A stretch of DNA of 64,000 nucleotides from Biomphalaria glabrata (GCF_947242115.1 NC_074724.1:34425005-34489004), one strand, 5' to 3'; positions 35,701-50,700 are shown, counted from the first letter of the stretch. Program-made: numbers and translations. The notes: generated from the sequence alone by a model not told the origin.

Positions 35701-38700
35701 CAATGAGATTGTGTTCATCTTCTATAAGGGAGCTTGGTGGCTGGAAGGTGAAGTGCTTGAATTCTGAACTGAATTTCAGGACTTTTAGGGTGTCCATGAG
35801 TCCATCTAACTCTAATGACCTTAGTAAAGGCAGTTATTGTGCAGCCAGATGGCATCCTGATTTAACAATTGGGCATAGAAACAGATCACCTTTACATCCT
35901 AAGCCCTATCAACTCCAAGATTGGACAGGGGTACTTTACTTATCTTTCATTTTCTTCCACAAGAGGATGAGCTATATATACTTGTTCAGATTGAATTTTC
36001 TTGTTCAGATTGAATTTTCTTGTTCAGATTGAAATTTCTTGTTCAGATTGAATTTTCTTGTTCAGATTGAAATTTCTTGTTCAGATTGAATTTTCTTGTT
36101 CAGATTGAATTTTCTTGTTCAGATTGAATTTCTTGTTCAGATTGAATCTCTTGTTCAGATTTAATCTCTAGTTCAGATTGAATTTCTTGTTCAGATTGAA
36201 TTTCACCAACAACCGAGACAGGCAAGTGAAACATAAGTTGATCGTAGGAATGAACTTACGAGAAAATGGGCACTGGTGATATCAGCGGTACTTTCCAGTT
36301 TAAGATGATGTCCTTGTCCCTGACTTGTGCGCTCAGATTTTGAGGCTCAGACGGTGAAGGCCCTGAAAATAAAAAGTGACGACAAAGTGAGACATTGTTT
36401 GAATTGAATTAAATTGTTTAAAAACGTTGTCTAGATTTTAAAGCAGACGTCTCTAGACTGTTGTGAGTAACTCCAGCCATCTTTAGGTGACTAACATTGT
36501 CTCCAGTCATCCCTAGCTGGTTGACTGAAGCCATCTCTAGCTGATTATGAAGGAGTAACACTTTTCAATGAATCAAAAGTAAATCATAAGCTACTTTCAT
36601 CATTTAATGATTCCCATTGATTAAGGCCTGGTGTCACAAACCAATATATAAATAAAAAAAACAATGTAGATAAATTTTGTTGCAGAAGTCATTAAATACA
36701 GAGATGCCTACATGCCAAAATGAAAATGTGTATTCCCAGACCTGGAAATGTGTATTTTGAGTGGCAAATGTGTATTTTCCTAAATATAAAGAAATACACT
36801 CAGGAAAGACTAAAAATAATTCAAGCATGTAACAGACACGAAATGCAGCAATCCTAAAGTTAACACAGCATAAAGTTATGTAAGACAATTTGTACATTTG
36901 TCAGAATATTTATAGTTTTAGACTTTGTCATAGACTTTTTCTAAAATATGTTAGAATGATGCCGTTCTTGTCACATGGCAATGATCTTGTGATCATAGTG
37001 CCTCAAGTGTATTCCACATTCCATAATAGCGGCAACAGAAAATTTATTCTTAAAAAAAGGGAATTTTGGTTACAAGTGAAATTAGACTTAAACCAGATGT
37101 AATGGTTTGTTTAACTGGATCAGTGACATCTAATTCTATAAAAGTAGTTTTGTTTATAGGCTATTCCTTTACATGTTATGCAAACACTGGAAATATCACA
37201 TTTTCAAAGAATTCAGATTTTTTTTCTTTCAGACCATTCTTTGCAAAGTTAACAATGAAAGCTTTGGCTGGGTTATTGAGACAACTGAATAACTGTTGTA
37301 AGATAAAGCTATTTATTCTATTTTTTAATTGCTTGAAGTTGCTTTATAAAACAAACAGACGTGTAGAAGAAGGGCGCAAGGAATCAAGAATTTAATCCTT
37401 TTTGTCAGCATTTTTAAAGCATTTCATTGGTTAATATGCATGACTAACTGCATGGCGCATAGGACGTAATCATCTTCTTTTTTGAAGTAACGTCTGTATT
37501 ACATAAGACAAAGTAAGATAATAGGGAAGAAAAAAAAAAAAAAAAAAAAAAGGAACTCCCACTGGTAGTGCATTGCACTGATGGGACTGGAAGAAAGCCC
37601 TAATAAACATGTCCACTATCAACACACTGTTAGGCTGCGGGGGCCATGAATGACATGGGGGAGTTTCCCAGGTGTCCTCAGTCTTAAGTCTCATTTCTAA
37701 TCCGAACGTCCTGGCTACCAGCCATTGGTAATAGGGATGTAATAATTTACATCCGCTTGGATCTTTTACAGACAGAAGCTCAGATGGAGTCGAGCTTCCA
37801 AGAGCCTTAGACTCGTCTCGTAAGACAATTACAAAAAAGAATATAAAATCAGGCAACATTTCTTGTATTTAAGAAATAAAAACAGGTCTGCAGGTGCATC
37901 ACAAATTTATAAAGCCTAGCATTATTACCTTTGTTCTCGCTAATCTCTGGGTAGTAGGGGACGCCCTCTCTATCTACTGGCAAAGCCAACACAGCTTTTG
38001 GATCGTATGCTGAAAATACATATTATTTTTTGAAACATTGAGAAAAAAAAAAAAAGAAAATCTTGTGGCAACACTTATCAATTAATTTCTAGCTCTCAGC
38101 TCATCCCTATAAGACTTTATAAAATATATATGCATTTTACTTCACAATAAATGAGCTTGCATGGCTAGGAAATTACTACAAATCAATTACTAAAATAAAA
38201 ACATGTATTTTGTGTAATTAGCGCACCGCAGCAAGCACCGAGCCAAGGCTATCCGCTAAGAGAAAACACACTAAGATATTCAGCACAATATTTACCAAAT
38301 ACAAATACATAAATAAAGTGACTTAATTAAAATATGTTCCTAAAAACTGACAACAGTACTGCTGCTACAGCTTATTGCATAAAATATTTAGCTTTCATTT
38401 ATTCTTAAACAAAATATATTGTTACTTAAAGTAACATAATAATGTCTGCTAGCCTATAATGTAAGCACACACTATTAATCTGTAAGCCTATGTAACAACT
38501 AAATTGATTTCAACCTTTCATGTTTATCAACAACACTAAAGCTCAAATGCAAGTGCTATCCAGATATCAAGTTCATGTCAGGCAAGGTTTCTAAGGCTAA
38601 CAAAAAGAGACGCCGTGCTACACAGAGACATTCATGTGCGACACAAGGACAACGGGGGAACATCGACACACATAGCAACATAAATAAAAACCATGCTAAG

Positions 38701-41700
38701 AGTCCATACAACACATATCAAACTATGTGCGACAAAACAAGCTCAAAACCAGAGACAAGTATTTTCAAACGTCTGTCTTAAACCACAAAATAACCTTTTT
38801 TTCTTTCAAGTAGCTGCGTTTGCAAAAAAGTCATTTTTTTCATCCACCCCACCCCACCGAAAAAAAAAAAAAAACTGATAGCGGATTTTGACCAACTAAA
38901 TACAATCAACACAAATAAATATCATTTGAAAACAAAATGTTTGCCTTTCACATTTCTTTCATTATACAAACCAAAATGCCAAAACATTGAACATAGGACT
39001 TGAGATATCAATATATATATATATATTTCAAATAATAAAATAAAAATATATTAGAAATAGGCAAAACTAAAACATAAGTTTTACAACCCAATGAAAATCC
39101 TTTCAATGCACAATGCAAACATTGGATGAAAAAAAAAAATGTAGAAGTTCCTTCTTAATGCTCAAAAAAAAACCGATAGACATGCTGAGTACGGAAAAAA
39201 AAAATATTATCGACGAAATTTAAAATAAACTGAAAGAATGAAAATTTATGATAGCTGCAAAATAAAATCATTTACATATATCTAATTTATGTATCTAGTT
39301 AGAAATACTCTGACTAAATCATTGTTTTAAAATGAAATAAATAATTTAAAGAAAAATTATAAAACTAACATCATCTACTAGAATAGTCTACTTTAAAAAA
39401 AAAGAAGCTAAACTGACTTGTATCACTGATACATCTCACACTGGATATTCGTTTAAACTTAAGCCTATGGATATGTTTTATATCGACACAATTAAATAAA
39501 AATAAAAAAGCCGTTACAGAAAAATACAGTTTGTTATTAACCGAAACAAAACGTTACACCACACTCAACATTCTCAAGGAACCAAATGAAAACGTTTTCA
39601 AACCAACTCAAAATAAAACAAAAAACTTATGCTCTGGGGATCTCTTTGAGAAAAAACAAACACAAAAAGGTTATTTTGTAGGGAATAAAGCAAAGTGTAC
39701 CCATATGAGAAGTTGTTGTGTCAAGCTTGCTTGCGGTGCTGAGTTCGACAGCTGCGATTTGCGACACGATCAAGTGATCGAATCATGTGATTAAAAAATT
39801 GGCGTGAGATAAAAGTACAACAGTGAAAAATAAAAGAATCTTTAAAAAAAACAACAACAACGAAAGAAACAACAATCTTTATAAGATAAACAAACAAAAC
39901 TATTCGCCATCCCATAAACCAAAAAATGATATTAAAATTTGGTCCTAATAAAATAAATCAAGATGCCAAAATAAATGTGAGAGAGATAGAGAGAAACCAG
40001 GAGAAGAATGACAACAGGGGAAACAATAAGTGCATCATGTTTTGTGACACAGAAGAAAAACAAAAATGGAAGAAGAAATTAAAAGGCAGAGGGGAACTAT
40101 TAGCACACAAGTTGTGAGCAGTGAAGTGAAACTTGAAAGCAAGTGAAAGTTTCCCATGCACAGCCAGTATCCAAACATAAGAGATAGGAACAGAGTGTCT
40201 TCTCAACATAGGCAGACAGTCCAAATTGCTATGAAGTAGTAAGCTATTGGTAGAACATACTAACAAATACAGAAATGAGCAAAATAGAATTAGATAATAT
40301 CATTTCTACTGAGTAAAAAAAAGTAAAACTCCCCTTTTCAGATCCGTGATCTATAGGGCAGACGATGTTAAGGTCGTCTGTTTCTTTGACAAAAACAGGG
40401 GTGTCTTGTGGCCAGCACAATGACCAACCACCTTAACTTTACCAAACTCAAGCCAGGTACCCAATAGAGTTGGGTGGACTCGGGGGCACTTGAAATTCAA
40501 AATCCCAGTCTTCACTGAGATTTGAACCCAGGACCCCAGGTTTAGAAGCCATGCGCTTAACCACTCAGCCATCGCACAACCATTTCTACTGAGTATCTAG
40601 GGAGTTTGCATTTTTATGTACTAATGATGAAGCCTAATCATAAAAAAAAAAATTGTACTGAATTTACAGTAGGAAATTGGGAATGAGAATATTTCTAAGA
40701 AACAGGAAAAAAACATTATTTGGCAGATCTCATGCAAGCCATTTCTAGCCTCTAGTTTTGTCCATTTTGAAAACATATTTATGACTTAAACATGTAAATA
40801 TTTTTGATGCAGGGTTCAAACTTTTAGAGTGGTGCTATTTAACTGAAACTAATCAATCAATCTAAATGTTCAGGTTGGTGACAATTAGCCAGTATGACTA
40901 AAAAAAACACTTTTTCCGCCTCCTAAGCTGGTTCTAATGCATTGGAGTGCCACAAAGTTAAAAACATCTTTCTGATTTCATATGCCAGGAAAAATATACA
41001 TTACTTTTGAAGTGAGAGCCTATTATGGATTACACTAACATGCACCAGCCAAGAATAGACAAAGAATACTAAATACAATTCAAATTTCTCATACATTTTA
41101 ATGATTAGTTTGACATAAAGAAAAGCAGGTACTCTTTCAACATGAGAGAACACAATATCTGACCAACAGAAACTGATAAATAAACCTAATGACTACAAAA
41201 GAATCAAAATAACTGAATCTTGAAACAGTAAGAATGTACTTTCTAGCGCACAGTAAGAGAAGAGTCAAGCCAGCATAGCAAGGACTAGATAGAGAATTTA
41301 TGTGACCTAAAAAACAACAACAAAGCAATAAAGGTTTGAAACAATATAACCTAAAAAAATATTTTTAGTTTAAAAAAACAACAACAGAAATCTGCAATGA
41401 ATCACAACTATAGACTACTTCTAAAAATAGGCTATCATTCTAAGCACCATCATCAGACCTAGATATGGAACAAGTTCGACGCTGAATCAATATACTGAAA
41501 GAACCTCAAAAATAATAGAACAAGGAAACAAGCTTGCCAACTTCTATAAATTATAAAACACTTGTCAAACTTCCATTGTTAATATTTGCTACTTTTAGTG
41601 TTGCTGCCAGAGCATGTGTGTTCCTCCCTTTATTGTTGCTTCCAGAGCACATGTGACAGAAGATTATTACAACCATCATGTATGTTCCAGAGAAAAAAAA

Positions 41701-44700
41701 AATGAAAGGGTGTAAAGTTTACGGACAGGGAAGTTTGTGGGTTGGACAGGTTGGTATAGGAATGGAAAAAGTAGGTTTGAGAGTGACAACAGGTTCGCCC
41801 CCAAAACCTGCTGTGTACTAAAAAATTTACCCAAAGTTCGCTGCCTAACAACAGAGCTGGTGGTGCCATCTCCGTATGCGTTTCTGGCCACAATTCTGAA
41901 TTCATATTCAGTGTCTGGCTGGAGGCCAAACACGGTAATGGCTGAACTGGACTTGGCTTCAACGTTCATTGTAGTCCACTGAGGGTCTCCAACAGCACGA
42001 AAACTGAAACAAAGAGTGAGATATTTAGTGTAGAAAAACTGAAACAAAGAGTAAGATTTTAAGTGTAGAAAAACTGAAACAAAGAGTAAGATTTTAAGTG
42101 TAGAAAAACTGAAACAAAGAGTAAGATTTAAGTGTAGAAAAACTGAAACAAAGAGTAAGATATCATCCATCATCAGAAAAAGCTACTGGGAGACCAAAGA
42201 AATTATTATACAACTTTATTTCATTTCAGTCTCCTGGTTAGTACAGGAGTGATTCTAGCAAATCCTATTGGGCTTAGGAAAAATTATGTTTTAAGATTTG
42301 AGTAAGTAATCTGATCTGACAATGCACTTTAATGAAAATATAAAAGGCACAAAATGAAACAGGAAAAAATTAAGTCTAAAATTATAAGGTCTGAAGATGC
42401 GTAACGTGGAGTCGATTTGGATGAAAATCAACATGTTCATTGAAAAATCGATCCGATATCGATACTATATATAGATTAGATCTATCTATTGTCAGAGAGC
42501 AGTAAACACATTCTGTACAAACTCGGAAACGCTAAATTCACGTTTGGCCTGTGATGGCCATTCCACTACAATGATGTCGATGTTTTTATGTATTTTTTTT
42601 TTTATTTTTTTTGCTCTGCAAAATTCCAGGTCATTCAAGAAGATACTTTAAAATTCCAGGACCTTTTGAGTTTTTTTTTTATTCCAAGAGCTTTCCAGGA
42701 CATCCTGGAATTTCAGGAGGCCACAGAAACCCTGGAAATAATTTAATTTCAATTTTTAAATTTGATGCTTATCAAAATGCATATTGCGGCGGACGAAGTG
42801 GTAAATAGGATAGGAAAGAATTTCTTTTCTGTTAGATTCATCCATCTGAGATTAGTGGCCATGACATCTGCTGTGTTTTAGTTGAAAGATTGTAACTGTC
42901 TGGCCAGAAGTATCACCTTAAGTAGATGACCGCATGTTTACATATACAAAGATCTTGATGAGATTTAACTTGTGAAATGTGGATTCGGAGGTGCCGTAAT
43001 TATAGTTCAAACACTTTAAGAAACAATGAAGTCACAAAGTGCTGATATACTTTTCTTGAGTTTAATCCTTTTAAATTCCTACTTGAAACAAGAAATGCAT
43101 GTACACTTCCTATATAAAGTAGATACAGGATACAATGATGATGATCAATAAAATAAGTAGCTATTTACTTTCAAACTAGCAACTCCCAAGCTCTCTCCAT
43201 CTTCCCAAGCTACTATTCCTCTTTTTTATATCTTTCCTTAAGATAATCTAGAACCATGACACTTCAATACCCATCTTTCACATTTATTTTTCTTTGTTTA
43301 TTCTCCTTTAACCTATGTTAATTATATTTCCCTGCTGTGGCCTTCAACTATGTTTTAATCAGCGTCTCTGTGGCGTTTTCTTTTTTTCAAGCGTGATAAG
43401 GTGTGACCTGATTTGAGCTAGCTAAACTGTCCTCATGTTATGAACAATGAGGTGTCACAGAGGATGTGACAGTATACAACCACTGTGTGTGCACTGAAGG
43501 CGGCTGTCTAGCACAATCAACAGTCTCTCAAATGTGCCTGAAAAGGGGCATGCAGTGAAAGCAACTGTTTCGTGCATGTATAATGCCATCTGACTTGTTT
43601 CTAGACTGCCTGACTTGCCTTCTTTCACTAATTACAATCCAAGAAAAGAAGAGGTTCTTGTGGTTTCTATTGTGCTTAAAGAGGCGAAAGCTGATCTGGT
43701 TCAGTCAATTTGTAAGACATGACTCACTATCCTACATCATTCTTCAAAGTGCAGTATGGATAACTAATAAGAATGGACCGGCCTCTCTCTTAATATCCTA
43801 CTAGGATCAGGTGCTGACCAGGAAAAAAAAAAAGAGAGATTTAGTTATGTGAACTGTCACAACACACATACGATGAATTTGATTTGATTTTAGCACATCG
43901 GCACAATTTAGGCCATGTCGTGCCTGCAGTCCCTTAAGGACTACTCTCTCTCTAAACAACAAGGGTCAGATTCTATACAGTCATATCATTAAAATCAAGG
44001 TCTATTCACAGTTAAAATAGTAAAGGTAGTAAAAATTAGATTATTTGGTAAAAATCTAATGTAAATAGTACATGTTCACAAATTCAGAAATCAGATCTTC
44101 GTAGATAACCCCACTTCCCGGATAAAGCCCAGTACCTTCCCATTATCAAATAGTGTTTTTAAGTTAGTGGCTCTAAAAAATTTCTCCCTGACATCCTGGT
44201 ATCTGGGGCAATCAACGAGGATATGTTCCATGGTGAGGCGAGAGTCACAAAGTGGGGGCTCCTCTCTCTTCAGCACAAAAGAGTGCGTGATGTAGGTGTG
44301 GCCAATCCTAAGTCTGGACATGGTCGTGCTACCACGCCTTGTCAGACCCTTAGATGGGGGCAACCCCCTGACATCCGCCACAATCTGCCTGAGTTTACTG
44401 TGAGTCTCAGCCTCCCATAGGTTCTGCCACTCTCGATAGGTGGCAGAGGCTCATACGATGAAAGGGACAGATGATGATGATGGATGATGGTGGAGTTGTC
44501 CTTCCCATCTACTTCTTGTGTTGTGCCAATCTTAAGAACTTGAACAAGTGACAGTCTTGATCTACTAAATGTATCTCAGAAATACATGATACAACACGGA
44601 GCGTATATTTCACTTGTTTATCAACCCTAGCACATTTAATGTGAACTTTTCATTCCTGTTTCCCTTTAGCCTCTATCATGTTAGCCAATGGAGTAACAAC

Positions 44701-47700
44701 AAACTTTGGGAGATGTGTGGTGCATAGTCTAGAAATTGTGGAGATGGATTGGTCACACCCTAAGAGAAGATGCCAACACTAAAGTGAGACACTAGGAAGG
44801 TCACAAGGTGCTGAGAAAGATCAAGAAGAAAATGCTAACTAGAAGATTAGAAGACAGGAAACAGCTGGGAAGCCATTAGAAGACAGGAAACAGCTGGGAA
44901 GCCATTAGAAGACAGGAAACAGCTGGGAAGCCATTAGAAGGCAGGAAACAGCTGGGAAGCCATTAGAAGACAGGAAACAGCTGGGAAGCCATTAGAAGAC
45001 AGGAAACAACTGGGAAGCCATTAGAAGACAGGAAACAGCTGGGAAGCCATTAGCAGACAGGAAACAGCTGGGAAGCCATTAGAAGACAGGAAACAGCTGG
45101 GAAGCCATTAGAAGACAGGAAACAACTGGGAAGCCATTAGAAGACAGGAAACAGCTGGGAAGCCATTAGAAGACAGGAAAGAGACAGTGGAGAGCGGCAT
45201 GTCTTTACTGAGGCCCTAGGTTTCTTGAGGAACATAAAGGAAAGATGATGATGGTAACCAACAGTTTATATCTCAGCTGAATGCCTAATACTAGAGAAGA
45301 ATGGATGTACAATGTTAAGAAATCATTTACTTATTTAAACTATTGCCATCAGGTAATGGTAGTGTGTTGTCATTGCTTTTTTACCATATGACAAACATAA
45401 AGGAAATTCTAAATAAACACACAGTTAAAGGTGTTTTAAGTTGATCCTATATTGTACTGACTGTCATTTGATTTACTTTCACTACTAAATTTAATGGTAC
45501 ATTTCTGCTCTCTCCAGCAGACCTTTGTGAAACTTGCAGTATCTACACCAGTTTTTTGAAAATGAGCACCCCCCGACAAAAAAAAATAAAAAATGCCTGT
45601 GCACTGATCAAATCAAATGTCGTTGGCCTTAAGAATTTTCAGACTACAAGTGTCTTTTAAATTTGTTTTTTTTAAGGGGGTTTTGATAAATTGCAACAAT
45701 TTTTAATTATTTCTAAAGCCCACAGTACCATGCAGATTTCTTAAATTTTAAAATATATAGTGGAAACCGTCAGTCCATGTAGATGAATAAGCCAACTTGA
45801 AATAATACTGTAACCTCAAGTGTGTAATGCATATGGGGAGGAAAATAGAAAGGCTTGCTAATCCAGCCCCATCCGCCATGCTTCCTAATCCAGACCCATC
45901 TGCCATGCTTGCTAATCCAGTCCCATCTGCAATGCTTGCTAAAGAGAAATGGGTGTAGCTTAAGTAGTCATAACCTTGCAGAATGTATTAAATTTAAAGA
46001 TTATCTAAATGAGAAGAACCTTTGGACAATGAAGGTTGGTAAAAAGCCAATCTCACATTCAAAGCCTCATTAATTTATCCTTTTAATGGACATCAGATAT
46101 TGTTGACAGTTGGGAAAGAACAGATTCGAGATTGTATTGTCATTTTCGGTCAAGCAGAAATGTGCTTAGCAATGTCATTTGAACCAGGCTGGAAGTACTA
46201 AATTAAAATCAATTCTTACTTGACAAAATAATATGGAGTTGTGCCGCCGTCATATGCTGGCTCCCAGGAAATAGAGGCATTAAACAATCCAGGCACCACC
46301 GTAACATTGTAAGGGGCATATGGTGTTGTGTCTGTGGAACACAAAATAGATACACATGTTACAGCAAATTAGAAGATACAAAGAATTTATAAGAAGCTTA
46401 ATTAAAAAAAAATGTTCTCATATTCTTTTTGACTGCCCCAGACCGGCTGATCTCCTTTTACACAGGTCTGGGAAACAACAAATTCTCGACCTGTATGGTG
46501 ACATGTGTGCACCGTGCAAAACATCAGGGTTTCTGTCCAGGGCTTTTGCAAGAGAGGATTTGAGCCTCTTAAGCTCTCACTCAGAGTTTGATGAAGATTA
46601 AAAATTTGTTAATGAAATGGTCAAAATATGAGTGAATACAGTGAGTTCTCACTTAATGATGGGTTAGTTTAATTAAAGTACTAGAAGTTACAACTGATCA
46701 TGAATGGGTACTACATCTAGGGTTCAGCTATAGGCACAGTTCTAAAGACAGGTCTTTCAAGAAAGCAGCCTAGAAACCAGGCACTAATGGAAGAGGAAGA
46801 TGCTTGAGACAATGTGTTTGGTTAATCAGAAAGTTTGTCTTTAGATATTAAGTGGCACACCTACATGTCACGCAACAGGTGTTTAGATCTTTGAATGGAT
46901 CACTTGTGACTTGCAAGATGTATACTCAACGGGCCAGCTCAGCCTAGTGCTGCGCCCAAGTTCACCAATGTTGTGGCAACAAACGCTAAAACATGGCGGC
47001 AGTTGCCTTGGGCAAAGGTCAACTCTCTGATGTGTACATTCAGTCATGGAAGTTGGGACAGAAAAGGGAATGAGGTGGGAATTAATAGAAGCAAAAAATG
47101 ACCTCAGCTAAACAAGGGTCAAAGTTAGTGACACGCTCTCATTTAACTCTGTTGCATTTGTTATTGAAGCAGTCATCAATATATTTCATTGTAATTTTCT
47201 TTACATGATATTTTCTTTTTTAGGTTGTGGTTATGTTTTTGAAAAGGTTATAAACTTTATCTAAAGGAATGTTGAGCTAATTAGTCCTTGAAGTACTTCT
47301 AACTATTTTGTTAAGCTAAAATGTAATTGAAACTTTTGAGTTTAGCCTAAACAAAATATATTGAAAAATAAAAAAACTTGCTTATATATAAATGGCCATG
47401 ACAATACTTGCTTTATATGGTTTTCTGCTACAAAGCACTGATCTGATTCCATTTCAAATAGAAATAAATAATTTTGTAAAACAATTATATACTGGGGTGC
47501 TTCAAGCTATTGACCAAACCATAATAAGCTAAGAGTTGGTCAGCCCTGTTAAATATATTAACTAATGACATGCTGTGAGTCAGTCAGCTGTCCTTCAGAA
47601 CTGCACTCTTTACCAAGGAGTCCCGAACAAGACACTGGCCCCAAAACATCCCAATAGAAAACTATTTGGAGACCTCCCTTATTTTGAAAACCACTGCGCA

Positions 47701-50700
47701 GTTCATCTCATATATTGGTCTAGTCATCTGAACCCCCCAGCATAAAAATGAGAACGAGGAAGAAGAGGAAGAAGTCAGTCAATTATAATACATTGAGTAC
47801 TGCGTGAGAATACGGCTAACTTACTCGATACTCTGAGCTCCGTGACACTGACTACCGTGGCCACATCATTGATGGCTCTGCATTCATATTTGCCATGGTC
47901 ATCTTTGGTCAAATCTTTGATTTCCAAGTACTTGTCAGTCACAGTGATCCTGGGGTCACCCTCTATTTTACTTCCCACCTGTAAAGTGAAGGGAAATAAA
48001 ACACATAATAAACACAAATAAACTCAGATTAGTACAAACAAATATCAATATCACACTACAGTGGATCTCTGGACACATTGGCATCACGGGAAATGAAAAG
48101 GCAGATAAGCTATCAAAGGCAGGATCATCTATGGAACAACCATATAGACCTGCTAACTACCTCACCCTAAGGTCAATGTTAGTCAACAATCACAAAGAGA
48201 AGTGGCTCAACCAATGGGCATCAGGAAACACAGGCAGAGCCATATGCAAAGAAATGACTATGCCTTACAATCTGGACAGTATAAACTTCCTCCCCCGCAA
48301 AGAACAATCTACAATTTTCCAACTAAGATCAGGACACACACCCCTGTTAAATTACCATCTGAACAAAATAAATTCCACATAACTCCCCCTTTGTAGACAC
48401 TGTGCCCACCCTTATGAAACCGTAAACCATATCCTCTTTAAATCGCCCTTCCTAATCCACCTTAGGCAGACCCTTCTTCCACTACAGCCCAACATAACCA
48501 ACACCCTGTACGGCAGTGCTGAACAACTGAAGAAAACAGCACACTATTTTTCCTTGGCACAGTCTGCAAAAGAGCTCACAGCTCAGCAGCAATAAAGCTG
48601 GCTAGAAGAAGAAGAAGTACAAACATTTACATTGTTTTAGCAACAAGGCAGGATTCTGGACGTCGGGAAAGTGCATTCACAAAGAATGATATATTGGAAC
48701 ATAGATTCTACTGGTGTTCAAACTATTAACCAATCAAATTACATTTTTATAATAATTTTTCATACACTTTAAATTTAATTCATTATTTTTAGGCTTTCAG
48801 CATCTGCCAGCAATGATCTCAAATGTTCCCAATGTCTCAAATGATGGCAGGTAGCTAGCGGAATTGGGTGAACCAAGAAAAAAAAGGTTACAATTTTAAA
48901 TGTGCGCTGTTATTTAATTTCCCCAAACACAAAAAATGTGTTTAACATCAAGTCATTCATAAATAAAGTCATCCATACCTTAATCCAGTGAACAGAGACT
49001 GATGGAGTCCCAGTAGCTTCACAGCCCATCTGCACTGACTCACCAACGTTTCTAATGTATAGAGGGTCAGGGCTAATGGTGATCCGTGGCGGATCTGTAG
49101 ATTGAAGATGACAACTTTTTATAGAGTTTGAAAAAAAAATTATTATTTTTAAAATTAGAAGCGGCAGGTTTAATTGGTAGTTTAAGCTTACAGTTATGTC
49201 CCCCTACATTTCAGTAGGTGTGAACTTAAACAAAACTCTAAATGTCTTTTAGTTCAACTTCTAAAATTAACTTCAAATAATTAAAGGGGGGAGGGGGAAC
49301 AAAGGCTGGGCTGACAGGAGAAAGAGAGCTGCATTATCATTTGGTTATTTAGCACTTTTGTTTTTGTTAAATCGCATTTGACCCTGGTTATGTAGTTAAC
49401 CATCTTTATTAATTAGATGTGACTTTGAAACCATTTCACATGGGTCAAAATTTTGAATAAGTATTAGTAATACAAGTCTGTATAACAAATCAGGATTGGC
49501 CCACATCATTTTTAGGTGTCCCCAAATAAGTTGCTACTAAAATTCAATAGTTTCATGTTCTCATCTGTCATTCTAGAAACTAGTGAAAATGCTGGAGTCT
49601 AGGACATGTTTGGATGCTGGTGCAGATACAATGTAATTATTTTATACATTTTATAAAACAAAGGTTAATAAGTATGCAAACTAATGCAATCAAATCTAGA
49701 ACAGATGCAAGGCGAATAAAAGTTCTTTTACTTATTGTATATATTGACCATAACATCTGTTATACAAAATTAAACATGTTAATACCGATAGAGGTCACAG
49801 CAGTTTTAAACATGTCCTACAATTTGATGCCTCTTAAAACTGATTTTGATAAAGTAAAAAATGTATAAAATCATTAGGTTTCATTGTAATGTTTAACTCC
49901 TTTTCCATGGGCTTGCGTAGTTAAAAGTATTTTATTTTAAACCAAAAATATGGAATGGTCTAAAAGAAAATGGGTTTAATCTTTTCAAGTTACGAAAGAG
50001 ATTGGTCAGCGATAAGACATTCTCTGTTTGTTTAAGCAAACACAGACAAAAAGATATTACACAAATAGAAATCAATTCTAACAAAATGAGGTTCTTTTAT
50101 TTTCTGCGTGCGTCCAGCTTGCCAGAAGGTCATGTCCGTTGTGTGTACTTAAACTATGTCATGTAGGACGTGTTTGTGCTCATTCACTGTTTACTGTTAT
50201 CTTGTGGAATAAAGCCGTGATATTGGTATTCTAGTAGACTTATTTCATCACACCTCAGCTCAAGGAAATGTTTTTTTTACATTGATGAGATGTTTCGGAG
50301 AACAGGGGAAGAAACAAATCTAGGCGTGGCTCTAGTTTAATCTGTTATCCAGCAATTTTAATAATTATGAAACGAGGAGAAAAAATGTTGACTGGAAAGA
50401 ATGAGAGTAGAAAAGGGGAGACAATAGAGAAATAAAAAGGGCAAAGTGATGCTAAGAGGAAATAAAATATTGAGAGAACAGTAATACATAAAAAGTCAAA
50501 AGAAAGAGGCAACAGGGAAAGAGAGAGAGAGAGAACAGAAAAGAGGCAATAAAAGGTATGTCTACACCAAATTCCTTACCTGGTTTCTCTGATCCCATAG
50601 TTTAAGAGTAAGCAAGTGATAGAAAAAATTCAATTGGCATATACATTCAAAAATTCAAGAATAGAAATAAAAAAAAAAAACACTTCATCAAGTGGCATAG

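Noticed and set aside
35463-36032. 189-codon plus-strand frame
   Set aside because: Ends inside the 19-bp tandem repeat; no recognisable domain; intronic antisense.
41676-42173. Long minus frame extending the FN3-1 exon through the minisatellite
   Set aside because: The extension is repeated splice-acceptor DNA read as Phe/Leu/Ser. The true exon starts at 42003 by phase with the upstream FN3 exon.
50110-50260. Possible LTR end with AATAAA
   Set aside because: No paired TG...CA ends or target duplication that I could identify.
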